The position numbers and the translations under genes are program-made. Positions 32,117-40,222 of a stretch of DNA of 40,513 nt are shown piece by piece (the stretch's first letter is position 1; each line of letters opens with the position of its first letter). The notes below the pieces were generated by a model. It made no database searches and had not been told where the DNA came from. It saw nothing but the letters and a program-made list of their open reading frames with translations. Source of the DNA: Knufia peltigerae (lineage: Eukaryota > Ascomycota > Eurotiomycetes > Chaetothyriales > Trichomeriaceae); assembly GCA_030247855.1 (NCBI GenBank), contig JAPDRN010000204.1, forward strand, positions 1 through 40,513, given 5' to 3'.

Positions 32117-32143
32117 GTAGAGCCGGGCCTGGCCCGACGCTAC
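32117..32143. repeat. Single SMAG/REP palindrome
   Basis: GTAG-AGCCGGGCC-TGGCCCGACG-CTAC, an imperfect stem with GTAG at one end and CTAC at the other, between the csp terminator and the GST start. Confidence 0.75.
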
Positions 32144-32158
32144 AGGAAGCCCATAACG

Positions 32159-32192
32159 AAAAACGCCGGGAGCTTTCGCTCCCGGCGTTTTG
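32159..32192 (-). terminator. Terminator of the cold-shock gene
   Basis: Thirteen-bp stem AAAACGCCGGGAG/CTCCCGGCGTTTT with a 6-nt loop, 24 bases after the csp stop on the minus strand, followed by T. The A-run on the other side makes it usable in both directions. Confidence 0.92.
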
Positions 32193-32215
32193 GCTACCAA
32201 ACGGTAGCAGACGGA

Positions 32216-32425
32216 TTAGACCGCCTGCACCTGGTCAGCCTGCATACCCTTCTGGCCCTGGACGGCGACGAAGGTAACCTTCTGGCCTTCCTGCAGGGTC
32301 TTGAAGCCGGTGCCCTGGATCGCGCGGAAATGCACGAACAGGTCCGGGCCGCTTTCCGGGGTGATGAAGCCGAAGCCCTTGGCGTCGTTGAACCACTTGA
32401 CAGTGCCGGTCTGACGATCAGACAT
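32216..32425 (-). CDS. CspA-family cold-shock protein
   Basis: 69 aa, one cold-shock domain. It is a single-strand RNA/DNA binder that melts mRNA structure. RNP1 is KGFGFITP (residues 16-23) and RNP2 is LFVHF. The start at 32425 is set by AGGAG nine bases before it; an ATG at 32446 lies upstream of that site and is rejected. The 5' untranslated stretch may be long (up to about 150 bases), as for many cold-shock genes. It is monocistronic with a strong terminator. Confidence 0.96.
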   Translation of the reverse strand: MSDRQTGTVKWFNDAKGFGFITPESGPDLFVHFRAIQGTGFKTLQEGQKVTFVAVQGQKGMQADQVQAV

Positions 32426-32729
32426 ATTTACTAACTCCTGAAACACATGTTGAAAAAAATCGCAGCCACCGGGTATCGGGGCCGAGACTGAGTTGCAGGC
32501 GTTGGTAAAGCGGATCGATGAGCGGATCGTGAGATCAACTGCACCAGGCCACGATTCACGGTGACCCTAGCAAACACAGTGGGCCAGACGATACGCGTGT
32601 TTTGAGCAAAAAGCGATAGCCCTGATATTCAGCGACAGACGGTCGGCCCCCAGACAGGGCAAGGGGTTGCACCAGATCGAGGCTAAACCCGGGGCCCCAT
32701 TCAGGTTTTTCCTACCCTACACTGGGTAA
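32426..32729. other. Intergenic region between csp and yaiI
   Basis: A 304-base divergent region without a credible ORF. On the minus strand, the part next to csp contains the AGGAG site and a T7 run (32453-32459 read in reverse) and could be a cold-responsive leader, but I see no recognisable cold box. The right end carries a -10-like box for yaiI. No REP or long repeat lies here. Confidence 0.4.
32718..32723 (+). promoter_or_regulatory. -10-like box next to the yaiI start
   Basis: TACACT with six bases to the ATG at 32730, and no Shine-Dalgarno. A leaderless message is likely. No convincing -35. Confidence 0.5.
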
Positions 32730-33218
32730 ATGACTGAAGCTGAAACCCGAGCTGAACCCCTGCTCCCCCGCATCTGGGTGGACGCAGACGCCTGCCCCGT
32801 CGTCATTCGCGACATCCTGTTCCGCGCAGCTGAACGGGTCGGTGTGGAGCTGACTCTGGTCGCCAACCAGTGGATCCGCACCCCGCCCTCGCGCTGGCTG
32901 CGCTCGATCCAGGTTCCACAGGGACTGGACGTAGCTGACAGCGCCATTGTCGAGCGGGTGGCCCCCGGCGACCTGGTGGTCACCCAGGACATCCCTCTGG
33001 CTGCCCTGGTGCTGGAGAAGAAGGGGGTGGCCCTGAACCCACGCGGCCAGCTGTACACCCCCAACAACATGGCCGAGCGGCTGTCGATGCGCAATTTCAT
33101 GGAAGAACTGCGCGGTACCGGCGTGCAGACCGGTGGACCACCGCCGCTCAGCGCGCGCGACCGCCAGCTGTTCGCTGCCGAACTGGACCGCTGGCTGGCG
33201 CGCCGCCCGAACCGGTGA
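32730..33218 (+). CDS. yaiI: YaiI/YqxD family protein (DUF188)
   Basis: 162 aa. The family signature RIWVDADACPVVIRDILFRAAER begins at about residue 14, and LVANQWIRTPPSRWLRSIQV, VAPGDLVVTQDIPLAALVLEKKG and ALNPRGQLYTPNNMAERLSMRNFMEELR follow. Conserved Asp residues suggest a PIN/NYN-like nuclease fold, but the biochemical role is not established. Compared with most members it has about ten extra N-terminal residues (MTEAETRAEP). It is convergent with the pseudouridine synthase gene, 13 bases apart. Confidence 0.93.
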   Translation: MTEAETRAEPLLPRIWVDADACPVVIRDILFRAAERVGVELTLVANQWIRTPPSRWLRSIQVPQGLDVADSAIVERVAPGDLVVTQDIPLAALVLEKKGVALNPRGQLYTPNNMAERLSMRNFMEELRGTGVQTGGPPPLSARDRQLFAAELDRWLARRPNR

Positions 33219-33231
33219 ATCCGGCCGCGCG

Positions 33232-34101
33232 TCAGCCGGGAACGCTCAAGGTGCGCGCGCTGCGGAAGCTGCGTCGCTGGCCGGTCAACGGATCATCGAA
33301 GGACAGTGCCTGCGCCAGCAGCTGCAACGGCAGCTCGCCCTCACCCTGCGGCCGGTCCTGCAGCTGCGGGTAGAACCCGTCGCCCAGGATCGGCGCCCCG
33401 AGCGCGGCCATGTGGACGCGCAGCTGATGCTTGCGTCCGGATTCCGGCGCAAGCCGGTAGCGCCAGACCGAGCCGTGCGCATCAATGACCTCGACACGGG
33501 TCAACGCATTCGGATCGCCGGGAACTTCAGCCATCCGGAAGAACGGCTCCCCCGGCTGCAGCCGGCTGTGCCGCTCCAGCGGGAATCGCAGGTCTGGCAA
33601 GGCCGGCGCCAGCGCCTCGTAGGTCTTCTCGATGCGGCGCTCACGGAACAATTGCTGGTAGGCGTCGCGCGTTTCCGGCTGGGTGGAGAACAGCACCAGG
33701 CCGGCCGTCAGCCGGTCCAGCCGATGCAACGGCACCAGATCGGCGTTGCCGGTGCGTTCGACCAGACGCGCCAACAGGGTTTCGCGCACAAAGGCCCCGG
33801 CAGGCGCGGTCGGCAGGAAGTGCGGCTTGTCAGCCACCAGCAGGTGCGCATCGTGATGCAGGATGGTCTCCACGAAGGGAATCACCGGCTCGTCGGCCAC
33901 TTCACGGAAGTAGCGGATCTCCAGCCCCACCTGCCACGGCATGTCCGGCGCCAGCGCCCTGCCCTGCGCGTCCTGCACCCGCCCACGCGCGAAGCGGCTC
34001 TCCCACTGCAACCGGTCGATGCGCGGAAAGCGCGCGCACAGCCCCTCCAGCAGGGAAACCCAGTTGCCGGGCGGCAGCTGCAGCCGACTGGGCGTGCTCA
34101 T
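33232..34101 (-). CDS. RluA-family pseudouridine synthase
   Basis: 289 aa. It isomerises uridine to pseudouridine in rRNA or tRNA. The catalytic motif is PLHRLDRLTAGLVLFS at about residues 147-162 (Asp of HRLDR), with HHDAHLLVADKPHFLPTAP before it and SGRKHQLRVHMAALGAPILGD after it. The N-terminus is a short non-S4 region, so this is not RluC/D-like. It resembles the RluA/TruC-type subgroup seen in pseudomonads and xanthomonads. The exact target base cannot be read. No strong Shine-Dalgarno is seen before ATG 34101. Confidence 0.9.
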   Translation of the reverse strand: MSTPSRLQLPPGNWVSLLEGLCARFPRIDRLQWESRFARGRVQDAQGRALAPDMPWQVGLEIRYFREVADEPVIPFVETILHHDAHLLVADKPHFLPTAPAGAFVRETLLARLVERTGNADLVPLHRLDRLTAGLVLFSTQPETRDAYQQLFRERRIEKTYEALAPALPDLRFPLERHSRLQPGEPFFRMAEVPGDPNALTRVEVIDAHGSVWRYRLAPESGRKHQLRVHMAALGAPILGDGFYPQLQDRPQGEGELPLQLLAQALSFDDPLTGQRRSFRSARTLSVPG

Positions 34102-34281
34102 GACGTGGTCGGGGCGCCGAAGATCTGCAGGCGGCGCGGACGTGAACGGGACATACGACAGGGCAAGCCGGAAGCATCAGGGCGGCCAGCGTGCCACCGA
34201 TCACGCCCTGCCGACACCCCCATACCGGACACCCCCGGGGCAAACCTCTATCATTGACGGTCTTTACCCCTCTGGATTTTC

Positions 34282-34830
34282 ATGGCCCTCACCGCCACCA
34301 TCCGCAAGGCCGAACTGCAGATCAGCGACATGGATCGCGGCTACTACGCGACCCACAACCTGACCCTGGCCCAGCATCCGTCTGAAACCGACGAACGCCT
34401 GATGGTGCGCCTGCTCGCCTTCGCGCTGAACGCTGGCGACCGCCTGGAGTTCGGCCGCGGCCTGAGCACCGACGATGAGCCGGACCTGTGGGAACACGAC
34501 TACACCGGCGACATCCTGCAGTGGATCGACCTCGGCCATCCGGACGAGTCGCGCATCCGCAAGGCCAGCAACCGCAGCCGGCAGGTGCAGGTGGTCAACT
34601 ACGGCGGCAATGCGTCGGACATCTGGTGGCAGAAGCAGAGCAAGGGCCTGGCCCGCTTCGACAACCTGTCGGTGGTGGACCTGGACGGCGGATTCGTCGA
34701 TCTGTGGGGCCAGCAGATCCAGCGTGCGATGCGCTGGAGCGTGCTGATCCAGGACGCCGAAGTGCAGTTGCTCAACGATCAGATGCAGCTGGACGTGATC
34801 CCCAACTGGCGCAAGCGCGCCAAGGCATGA
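34282..34830 (+). CDS. yaeQ: YaeQ family protein
   Basis: 182 aa, full length. It starts MALTATIRKAELQISDMDRGYY and contains HPSETDERLMVRLLAFAL, GLSTDDEPDLWEHDYTGDI and WIDLGHPDESRIRKAS, the conserved YaeQ blocks; the fold is related to PD-(D/E)XK nucleases. The function is not established, despite an early link to suppression of RfaH loss in enterobacteria. A -10-like TATCAT lies at 34249-34254. Its stop overlaps the next start as ATGA, so the flavoprotein gene is translationally coupled. Confidence 0.94.
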   Translation: MALTATIRKAELQISDMDRGYYATHNLTLAQHPSETDERLMVRLLAFALNAGDRLEFGRGLSTDDEPDLWEHDYTGDILQWIDLGHPDESRIRKASNRSRQVQVVNYGGNASDIWWQKQSKGLARFDNLSVVDLDGGFVDLWGQQIQRAMRWSVLIQDAEVQLLNDQMQLDVIPNWRKRAKA

Positions 34831-36011
34831 GCACGATCCGTTGCGACGTGCTGGTGATCGGTGCCGGCGCAGCCGGGCTGATGACCGCGATCACGGCGGG
34901 CCAGCGAGGCCGGCATGTGCAGGTGATCGACCACGCCAACAAGATCGGCAAGAAGATCCTGATGTCCGGCGGTGGCCGCTGCAATTTCACCAACACCGGC
35001 ACTACCCCGGCCAACTTCCTGTCGGCCAATCCGCATTTCTGCAAATCGGCGCTGGCGCGTTACTCGCCCTACCACTTCATCGAGATGGTCGAGCGCCACG
35101 GCATCGCCTATCACGAAAAAGAGCTGGGCCAGCTGTTCTGCGATGTGTCGTCCAAGCAGATCGTGAAGATGCTGGTGGACGAATGCCAGCAGGCCGGCGT
35201 GCAGATCCGCACGCAGTGCAGCGTGGAACGTATCGGGCATGGCACCGACGGCTTCCGCGTGCAGACCACGCACGGCCTGTTCCATTGCGCCTCGCTGGTG
35301 GTCGCCACCGGCGGCCTGTCCATTCCCAGCCTCGGTGCAACCGGGTTCGGCTATGAGATCGCGCGTCAGTTCGGCCACCAGCTGCTGCCGACCCGCGCCG
35401 GCCTGGTGCCGTTGACGCTCAGCGGTACCCACCAGGAGCGCCTGGCCGAACTCAGCGGCGTCGCCCTGCCGGTCGAGGCCAACTGCAATGGCACAAGCTT
35501 CCGCAACTTCATGCTGCTGACCCATCGTGGCGTCAGTGGCCCGGCCATCCTGCAGATTTCCTCGTTCTGGCAACCCGGTGACGCGCTGTCGCTGGATCTG
35601 CTGCCCGGCCAGGATGCCGGCGAATGGCTGCGCCAGATGAAGCGCGAACGCCCCGCCGCGGAACTGCGTACGGTGCTGGGCGATGTACTGCCCAAGCGAC
35701 TGGCGCAGCGCCTGTGCGAGCACTGGCTGCCTGACCGCCCGGTGCGCCAACTGGACGAGCCGGACCTGCGCAAGGCAGCACAGGTGCTTTCAGCCTTCCC
35801 GCTGGTGGCCAGCGGCACCGAGGGCTACCGCACCGCCGAAGTCACCCTGGGCGGTGTCGATACCAACGAAGTCTCTTCGTCGACGCTGGAATCCAAGCGC
35901 GTGCCTGGCCTGCATTTCGTCGGCGAGGTGCTGGACGTGACCGGCTGGCTGGGTGGCTACAACTTCCAGTGGGCCTGGGCCAGCGGGCACGCGGCCGGCT
36001 GCGCGGTGTGA
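34827..36011 (+). CDS. HI0933/YhiN-family flavoprotein (NAD(P)/FAD oxidoreductase)
   Basis: 394 aa from ATG 34827. The Rossmann FAD motif is at the N-terminus (VLVIGAGAAGLMTAITAGQR), followed by the family signature IGKKILMSGGGRCNFTNTG, GLFHCASLVVATGGLSIPSLGATG and, near the end, GLHFVGEVLDVTGWLGGYNFQWAWASGH. The redox substrate of this family is unknown. It overlaps yaeQ by 4 bases, and fimX follows 91 bases later with its own ribosome site. Confidence 0.92.
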   Translation: MSTIRCDVLVIGAGAAGLMTAITAGQRGRHVQVIDHANKIGKKILMSGGGRCNFTNTGTTPANFLSANPHFCKSALARYSPYHFIEMVERHGIAYHEKELGQLFCDVSSKQIVKMLVDECQQAGVQIRTQCSVERIGHGTDGFRVQTTHGLFHCASLVVATGGLSIPSLGATGFGYEIARQFGHQLLPTRAGLVPLTLSGTHQERLAELSGVALPVEANCNGTSFRNFMLLTHRGVSGPAILQISSFWQPGDALSLDLLPGQDAGEWLRQMKRERPAAELRTVLGDVLPKRLAQRLCEHWLPDRPVRQLDEPDLRKAAQVLSAFPLVASGTEGYRTAEVTLGGVDTNEVSSSTLESKRVPGLHFVGEVLDVTGWLGGYNFQWAWASGHAAGCAV

Positions 36012-36102
36012 ACCGCATCGCCGTTCCAGGCACGCAACCGCTGCGCGCATGGACGTGCCGCCACGCATCGTGTATCTAGATTTGCAGATTGGGGAGCAGT
36101 GC

Positions 36103-38172
36103 ATGCAGAACGCGAACGACATCACCATCCGCCTGCTGATCGTCGATGACAGCGGCGAGAACGCCGAAGCCATCGTCAGCACCCTGCGCAACAGCGGCAT
36201 CGCCGTGCGCCCATGGCGCCCGCAGGATTCGGCCGAGCTGTCGCAGGTGCTGGCCAGCCAGGCGATCGACCTGGTGCTGGCTGCGCCCTCGCAGAGCATT
36301 CCGCTGCCACTGGTGGCCCAGCACATCGCCGCCAGCGGCAAGGACATCCCGCTGGTGCTGCTGGCCGAACGCATCGACGAGGACGAACTGGTACAGGCCA
36401 GCAGCAACGGGGTTCGCGCCCTCGCCCTGCGCCAGCGCGCCGAACACCTGCTGGCAGTGGTCCGCGACCAGTGGGTCGACCTGCAGGCACGCCGCGGCCT
36501 GCGCCGGATCGAGGCGCAGATGCGCGAGACCGAGCGTCGCTGCGACGCGCTGATCGCCTCGTCGCGCGAGCCCATCGCCTATGTCCACGAAGGCATGCAC
36601 ATCCGCGCCAATGACGCCTACCTGGAAATGTTCGGTTACGAGGATTTCGAGGAGGTTGAAGGCATCTCGCTGCTGGACATGGTTGCCGCCCAGCACGTGG
36701 ATGATTTCAAGCAGCTGCTGAAGTCACTCAGCCGCGGCGAAGCGCCTCCGCCGCAGTACCAGCTGGACGCCCGCCACCAGGACGGCAGCGCCTTCCCGGC
36801 CACTATGGAGTTCACCGCGGCCACCTACGAGGGCGAATCCTGCCTGCAGGTGGTGTTCCGCCGGCGCATGGAATTCGACCCCGAGCTGGCACGCGAGGTC
36901 GAAGACCTGCGCCAGCGCGACCAGGTCACCGGCCTGCTCAACCGCCCGACCTTCATGCTGCAGGTCGAGGATGCGGTTGCCCAAGCCGGGCGCAGCGAGG
37001 GCCAGTTCGGTCTGCTGATGGTCGAACCGGACCATTACGCGCGCCTGCTCCCGGACATCGGCCTGGCCTCGGCCGACACCCTGATCGGCGCCCTCGCCGC
37101 GCTGCTGGCCAAGGTCGTTGGCGAAGATGCGCAGCTGGCCCGTTTCGGCGAACACAGTTTCGCCGTGCTGCAGTCCGGTCCCTATGCGCAGACCGTGGCA
37201 TTGGCCGAGCGCATCCGTGAAGCCTATGCCGCGCACGTCTTCAGCATCGGTGCGCGCTCGGCCACGGTGACCGTCAGCATTGGCGGGGTGCAGGTGGGCG
37301 AGAAGATCGCCAGCATCGGCCAGGTGCTGGCGCGCGCCAGTGAATGCACGCAGGCCGCTGCCGCGCTCGGCAATACCTGCCGCATCTTCGACCCGGCCGC
37401 TGTTGATCGCGTGGAGGAAGAGCGCGTGCAGCGCTGGGTCGCGCGCATCCGCGAAGCGTTGGCAGGCGATGGCTTCCAGCTGCATTACCAGCCGGTGCTG
37501 AACCTGCAGGGCGAGTCGCTGGAGCTGTATGAAGCCTACCTGCGGCTGGAGCACAACGGAGAGCTGCTGAGCCCGACCGCGTTCCTCGGCATTGCCGAAG
37601 AACACGACCTGCTGGCGGACATCAACCGCTGGGTCGTATCGCGGGCGATCGCGGTACTGGGCGCGCGGGCGCGCGAGGGCCATCCCACCCAGGTGCTGGT
37701 GAAGGTCACGCCGGAATCGTTCGATGATCCGAAGATGATCGCCACGCTGCGCCAGCAGTTGCAGGCACACGGCGTGCCGGGCGAACGCCTGTGGCTGCAT
37801 GCGCCGGAGTCGAAGGTGTTCACCCACCTGCGCAGCGCCCAGCAGTTCCTGGCGGAAGTGGCGCCACTCGGCTGCCGGATCGGTCTGGAGCAGTTCGGCT
37901 CGGGCCTGGATTCGTTCCAGCTGCTGGCGCACTTCCAGCCGCAGTTCCTCAAGCTTGATCGCGGCTTCACCAGCGACCTGGCCGCCACCCGCGAGAACAT
38001 AGACCGGGTCAGCCAGATCACCGCACGCGCGCAGGAAGCCGGCATCCGCACCATGGCTGAGTTCGTCAGCGACGCCAACTCGATGACACTGCTGTTCAGT
38101 GCCGGCGTCGATTACGTGCAGGGCGATTTCGTCGGCCCTGCAGCGCCGACGATGAACTTCGAGTTCAGTTGA
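36103..38172 (+). CDS. fimX: FimX-type degenerate GGDEF/EAL protein
   Basis: 689 aa from ATG 36103, chosen for GGGGAG six to eleven bases upstream. The order is REC-like, PAS, GGDEF, EAL. The REC part begins IRLLIVDDSGENAEAIV, but the phospho-acceptor position reads LVLAAP, with no Asp. PAS covers about residues 140-255. The GGDEF site is RFGEHSFAVL instead of R(Y/F)GGDEF. The EAL motif is EAYLRLE, and the DDFG loop is LEQFGSG. So both cyclase and phosphodiesterase sites are broken, as in FimX, a c-di-GMP receptor that binds PilZ and PilB to drive type IV pilus assembly. Length and order match Xanthomonas FimX as I recall it. Pilus genes are not in the window. Confidence 0.85.
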   Translation: MQNANDITIRLLIVDDSGENAEAIVSTLRNSGIAVRPWRPQDSAELSQVLASQAIDLVLAAPSQSIPLPLVAQHIAASGKDIPLVLLAERIDEDELVQASSNGVRALALRQRAEHLLAVVRDQWVDLQARRGLRRIEAQMRETERRCDALIASSREPIAYVHEGMHIRANDAYLEMFGYEDFEEVEGISLLDMVAAQHVDDFKQLLKSLSRGEAPPPQYQLDARHQDGSAFPATMEFTAATYEGESCLQVVFRRRMEFDPELAREVEDLRQRDQVTGLLNRPTFMLQVEDAVAQAGRSEGQFGLLMVEPDHYARLLPDIGLASADTLIGALAALLAKVVGEDAQLARFGEHSFAVLQSGPYAQTVALAERIREAYAAHVFSIGARSATVTVSIGGVQVGEKIASIGQVLARASECTQAAAALGNTCRIFDPAAVDRVEEERVQRWVARIREALAGDGFQLHYQPVLNLQGESLELYEAYLRLEHNGELLSPTAFLGIAEEHDLLADINRWVVSRAIAVLGARAREGHPTQVLVKVTPESFDDPKMIATLRQQLQAHGVPGERLWLHAPESKVFTHLRSAQQFLAEVAPLGCRIGLEQFGSGLDSFQLLAHFQPQFLKLDRGFTSDLAATRENIDRVSQITARAQEAGIRTMAEFVSDANSMTLLFSAGVDYVQGDFVGPAAPTMNFEFS

Positions 38173-38181
38173 CGCCTCTCT

Positions 38182-38247
38182 GTAGAGCCGAGCCATGCTC
38201 GGCTGCAGGGTCCAAGCGAAGAGCAGCCGAGCATGGCTCGGCTCTAC
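38182..38247. repeat. SMAG/REP pair after fimX
   Basis: 38182-38204 (GTAG-AGCCGAGC-CAT-GCTCGGCT) and 38225-38247 (AGCCGAGC-ATG-GCTCGGCT-CTAC), perfect stems in opposite orientation with GTAG/CTAC outermost, starting 9 bases after the fimX stop. Confidence 0.88.
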
Positions 38248-38251
38248 AGAA

Positions 38252-38281
38252 ACAGAAGGCCGGCTTTCGCCGGCCTTCTTC
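38252..38281. terminator. Bidirectional hairpin terminator between fimX and fabV
   Basis: Ten-bp stem GAAGGCCGGC/GCCGGCCTTC with a TTTC loop, 2 bases beyond the fabV stop on the minus strand. The T-tracts on both sides are short, so strength is uncertain. Confidence 0.7.
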
Positions 38282-38283
38282 GA

Positions 38284-39543
38284 TCAGGTCAGATCGACCA
38301 GATTGTCGATCTTCACGTCCGGGTTGACGTCGGCTTCGTAGTCGACGCCTTCGACACCGAAACCGAACAGACGCAGGAAATCGGCCTTGTAGCCGGCCAG
38401 GTCGCTGATCTCGTACAGGTTCTCGTTGGTCACCTGCGGCCACAGCGCCAGCACCTCACCCTGCACGTCGGCCGCCATTTCCTTGTAGTCGGCGCGAAGG
38501 CGTCCCTCTTCATCGATCAGCGCGACGGTGTGGCCATTGCCATCGACCAGATCGTGGCGCAGGCGATCGACCGCACCGCCATCGGCCTTGGCCCCGTACA
38601 GGATGTCGTACAGCACGTCGAGCTGCTCGATGCAGCCTTCGTGGGTGCCCTTTGCCTTCATCACCTTGAACAGCAGCGACAGGTACAGCGGCATGGTCGG
38701 AATCGCCGAGCTGGCCTGGGTCACCACCGCCTTCAGTACCGACACGCGCGCATCGCCGCCGATCTTGGCCAGCTTCTCGCGCAGGCCCAGCACCTTGTCG
38801 TCCAGATCCTTCTTGGCGGCACCGATGGAACCATTCCAGTAGATCGCCTGGGTGATCTCTTCGCCCACATAGGTGAAGGCCGTGGTGGTGCAGCCATTGG
38901 CCAGCACGCCGGCATCGGCCAGCGCGTCGATCCACATCTGCCAGTCCTCACCGCCCATCACTGCGACGGTACCGGCGATTTCTTCCGCGGTCGCCGGCTG
39001 CAGGTGGGTTTCGGTCAGCACTTCCTTGTCGGTATCCAGGCCACGCAGGGTGATCGGCTCGCCGATCGGCTTCAGCGTGGAGCTGATGATCTCGCCGGTC
39101 TTGGGATGCTTGCGGCGCGGCGCAGCCAGGCTGTAGACCACCTGATCAACCTGGCCGAGATCGGCCTTGATCATCTCGATGGTCTTCGCCTTCACCTCGT
39201 CGGAGAACGCATCGCCGTTGATGCTCTTGGCATACAGGCCCGCTTCGTCGGCGTACTTGTGGAAGGCCGCCGAGTTGTACCAACCCGCCGTGCCCGGCTT
39301 GGTTTCACTGCCCGGGCGCTCGAAGAAGATACCCAGGGTTGCCGCGCCACTGCCGAAGGCGGCGGTGATGCGCGCGGCGAGGCCGTAGCCGGTCGAGGCG
39401 CCGATCACCAGCACGCGCTTGGGGCCGTTCTGGATCGGCGGGCGCGCACGGATGTAGTCGATCTGCTGCTTGACGGCGGCGTCGCAGCCGGTCGGATGGG
39501 TGGTGACGCAGATGAAGCCGCGGACGCGCGGTTTGATGACCAT
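38284..39543 (-). CDS. fabV: Enoyl-[acyl-carrier-protein] reductase FabV
   Basis: 419 aa from ATG 39543 (MVIKPRVRGFICVTTHPTGC), with GAGG about 9 bases upstream. FabV carries out the last step of each fatty-acid elongation round using NAD(P)H and is intrinsically insensitive to triclosan, unlike FabI. The coenzyme motif RVLVIGASTGYGLAAR is at about residues 43-58. The active-site pair Tyr235 and Lys244 (Y-x8-K) is visible in AIYWNGSIGAAKK. SLAAPRRKHPKTG is also typical. Upstream in-frame sequence to 39648 is rejected. Copies D and E of the long repeat lie before the gene. Confidence 0.96.
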   Translation of the reverse strand: MVIKPRVRGFICVTTHPTGCDAAVKQQIDYIRARPPIQNGPKRVLVIGASTGYGLAARITAAFGSGAATLGIFFERPGSETKPGTAGWYNSAAFHKYADEAGLYAKSINGDAFSDEVKAKTIEMIKADLGQVDQVVYSLAAPRRKHPKTGEIISSTLKPIGEPITLRGLDTDKEVLTETHLQPATAEEIAGTVAVMGGEDWQMWIDALADAGVLANGCTTTAFTYVGEEITQAIYWNGSIGAAKKDLDDKVLGLREKLAKIGGDARVSVLKAVVTQASSAIPTMPLYLSLLFKVMKAKGTHEGCIEQLDVLYDILYGAKADGGAVDRLRHDLVDGNGHTVALIDEEGRLRADYKEMAADVQGEVLALWPQVTNENLYEISDLAGYKADFLRLFGFGVEGVDYEADVNPDVKIDNLVDLT

Positions 39544-39679
39544 GAAGACCTCGGGTTGGCAGATGCGGCGCACGGGGCGCTCAGCAGGAGTACGGGCACG
39601 CGTGTGCGCGCGAACCGCAGGATCGTAGTGCGCAGGGGCCGATTGCACAACCGACGCTGGCGTAGGGTGGTGGTGTTTT

Positions 39680-39852
39680 GCAGAGTTGCACCCTGCACCT
39701 GCAGAGGCAACGTCAACGTCAAAAGCCGGCTATCCGTGGGGTGGCGGGGTGGGCCCGGTTGCGGGGGACGCCGTAAATACATCCCTGTAGGCTTGGCCGC
39801 GGCATCCATGCCGCGGACACCCCCGCAACCGGACCCACCCCGCCTTCGACAG
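39680..39852 (+). repeat. Long structured repeat, copy D
   Basis: REP part GCAGAGT-TGC-ACCCTGC with one mismatch (39680-39696), CTGCAGAGG, three hexanucleotides CAACGT CAACGT CAAAAG (39708-39725), outer stem 21 bp with one mismatch (39747-39767 with 39820-39840), 29-nt loop (39768-39796), inner hairpin CCGCGGCAT-CC-ATGCCGCGG, return ACA, end motif TTCGACAG (39845-39852). The 94-base hairpin core is nearly identical to copy A. The REP end faces the fabV start, 137 bases away. Confidence 0.85.
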
Positions 39853-39879
39853 TCTTCCGCGATCTGTCGGAACAGCTCT

Positions 39880-39922
39880 TGGGGTCAGATCCGTTTTCCG
39901 AAGGAAAACGGATCTGACCCCA
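39880..39922. repeat. Perfect 20-bp inverted repeat with GAA loop
   Basis: Arms TGGGGTCAGATCCGTTTTCC and its complement around GAA. It belongs with 24534-24572 and perhaps 32-83, which share GGGGTC(A)GA ... TCTGACCCC ends. It sits between the inverted copies D and E, in the position where copies B and C enclose a SMAG pair. Confidence 0.85.
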
Positions 39923-39947
39923 GAATTGTTTCGATATCTGACAGATG

Positions 39948-39970
39948 TGTCGACCAAGGTCGACATCTAC
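39948..39970. repeat. REP palindrome with CTAC end
   Basis: TGTCGACC-AA-GGTCGACA followed by TCTAC, a SMAG-like element between the perfect palindrome and copy E. Confidence 0.75.
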
Positions 39971-39986
39971 CCACAGCCGCGTGAAC

Positions 39987-40168
39987 CTGTCAGGGGTGGG
40001 GCGGTGTGGGTTGGCAGGACCGTTGGCGCCATGGATGGCGCCATCGAGCCCCCAGGGATGGGTTTACGGCGTGTCCTGCCTACCCACACCGCCCCGCCCA
40101 ACCACGGATACTCGCCTTTGACGTTGACGTTGCTCTGGCCTCTGCAGGTGCAGGGCTGCAAGCCCTGC
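39987..40168 (-). repeat. Long structured repeat, copy E (inverted)
   Basis: Read on the minus strand: REP hairpin of 8 bp (40168-40150, GCAGGGCT/AGCCCTGC), CTGCAGAGG, about four hexanucleotides with CAACGT twice (40140-40116), outer stem 27 bp with two non-Watson-Crick positions (40073-40099 with 39994-40020), 29-nt loop (40072-40044) ending CTCGA rather than CTTGG, inner hairpin TGGCGCCAT-CC-ATGGCGCCA, return ACG, end CTGTCAGG on the plus strand, a decayed form of CTGTCGAA. It ends against the secF terminator. With copy D it fills the 680-base fabV-secF gap; no gene is seen there. Confidence 0.83.
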
Positions 40169-40171
40169 CAA

Positions 40172-40196
40172 CAAAAAACCCCGCTTGCGCGGGGTT
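40172..40196 (-). terminator. Terminator of secF
   Basis: Eight-bp stem AACCCCGC/GCGGGGTT with a 4-nt loop, followed on the minus strand by a six-T run, 26 bases after the secF stop. Confidence 0.92.
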
Positions 40197-40222
40197 CTCT
40201 GTGTACTGCGTGCAGCAGACCC

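Noticed and set aside
38182..38281. tRNA or small RNA gene in the hairpin-rich stretch after fimX
   Set aside because: Fully explained by a SMAG pair and a terminator; no cloverleaf or CCA end. I found no tRNA anywhere in the window by eye.
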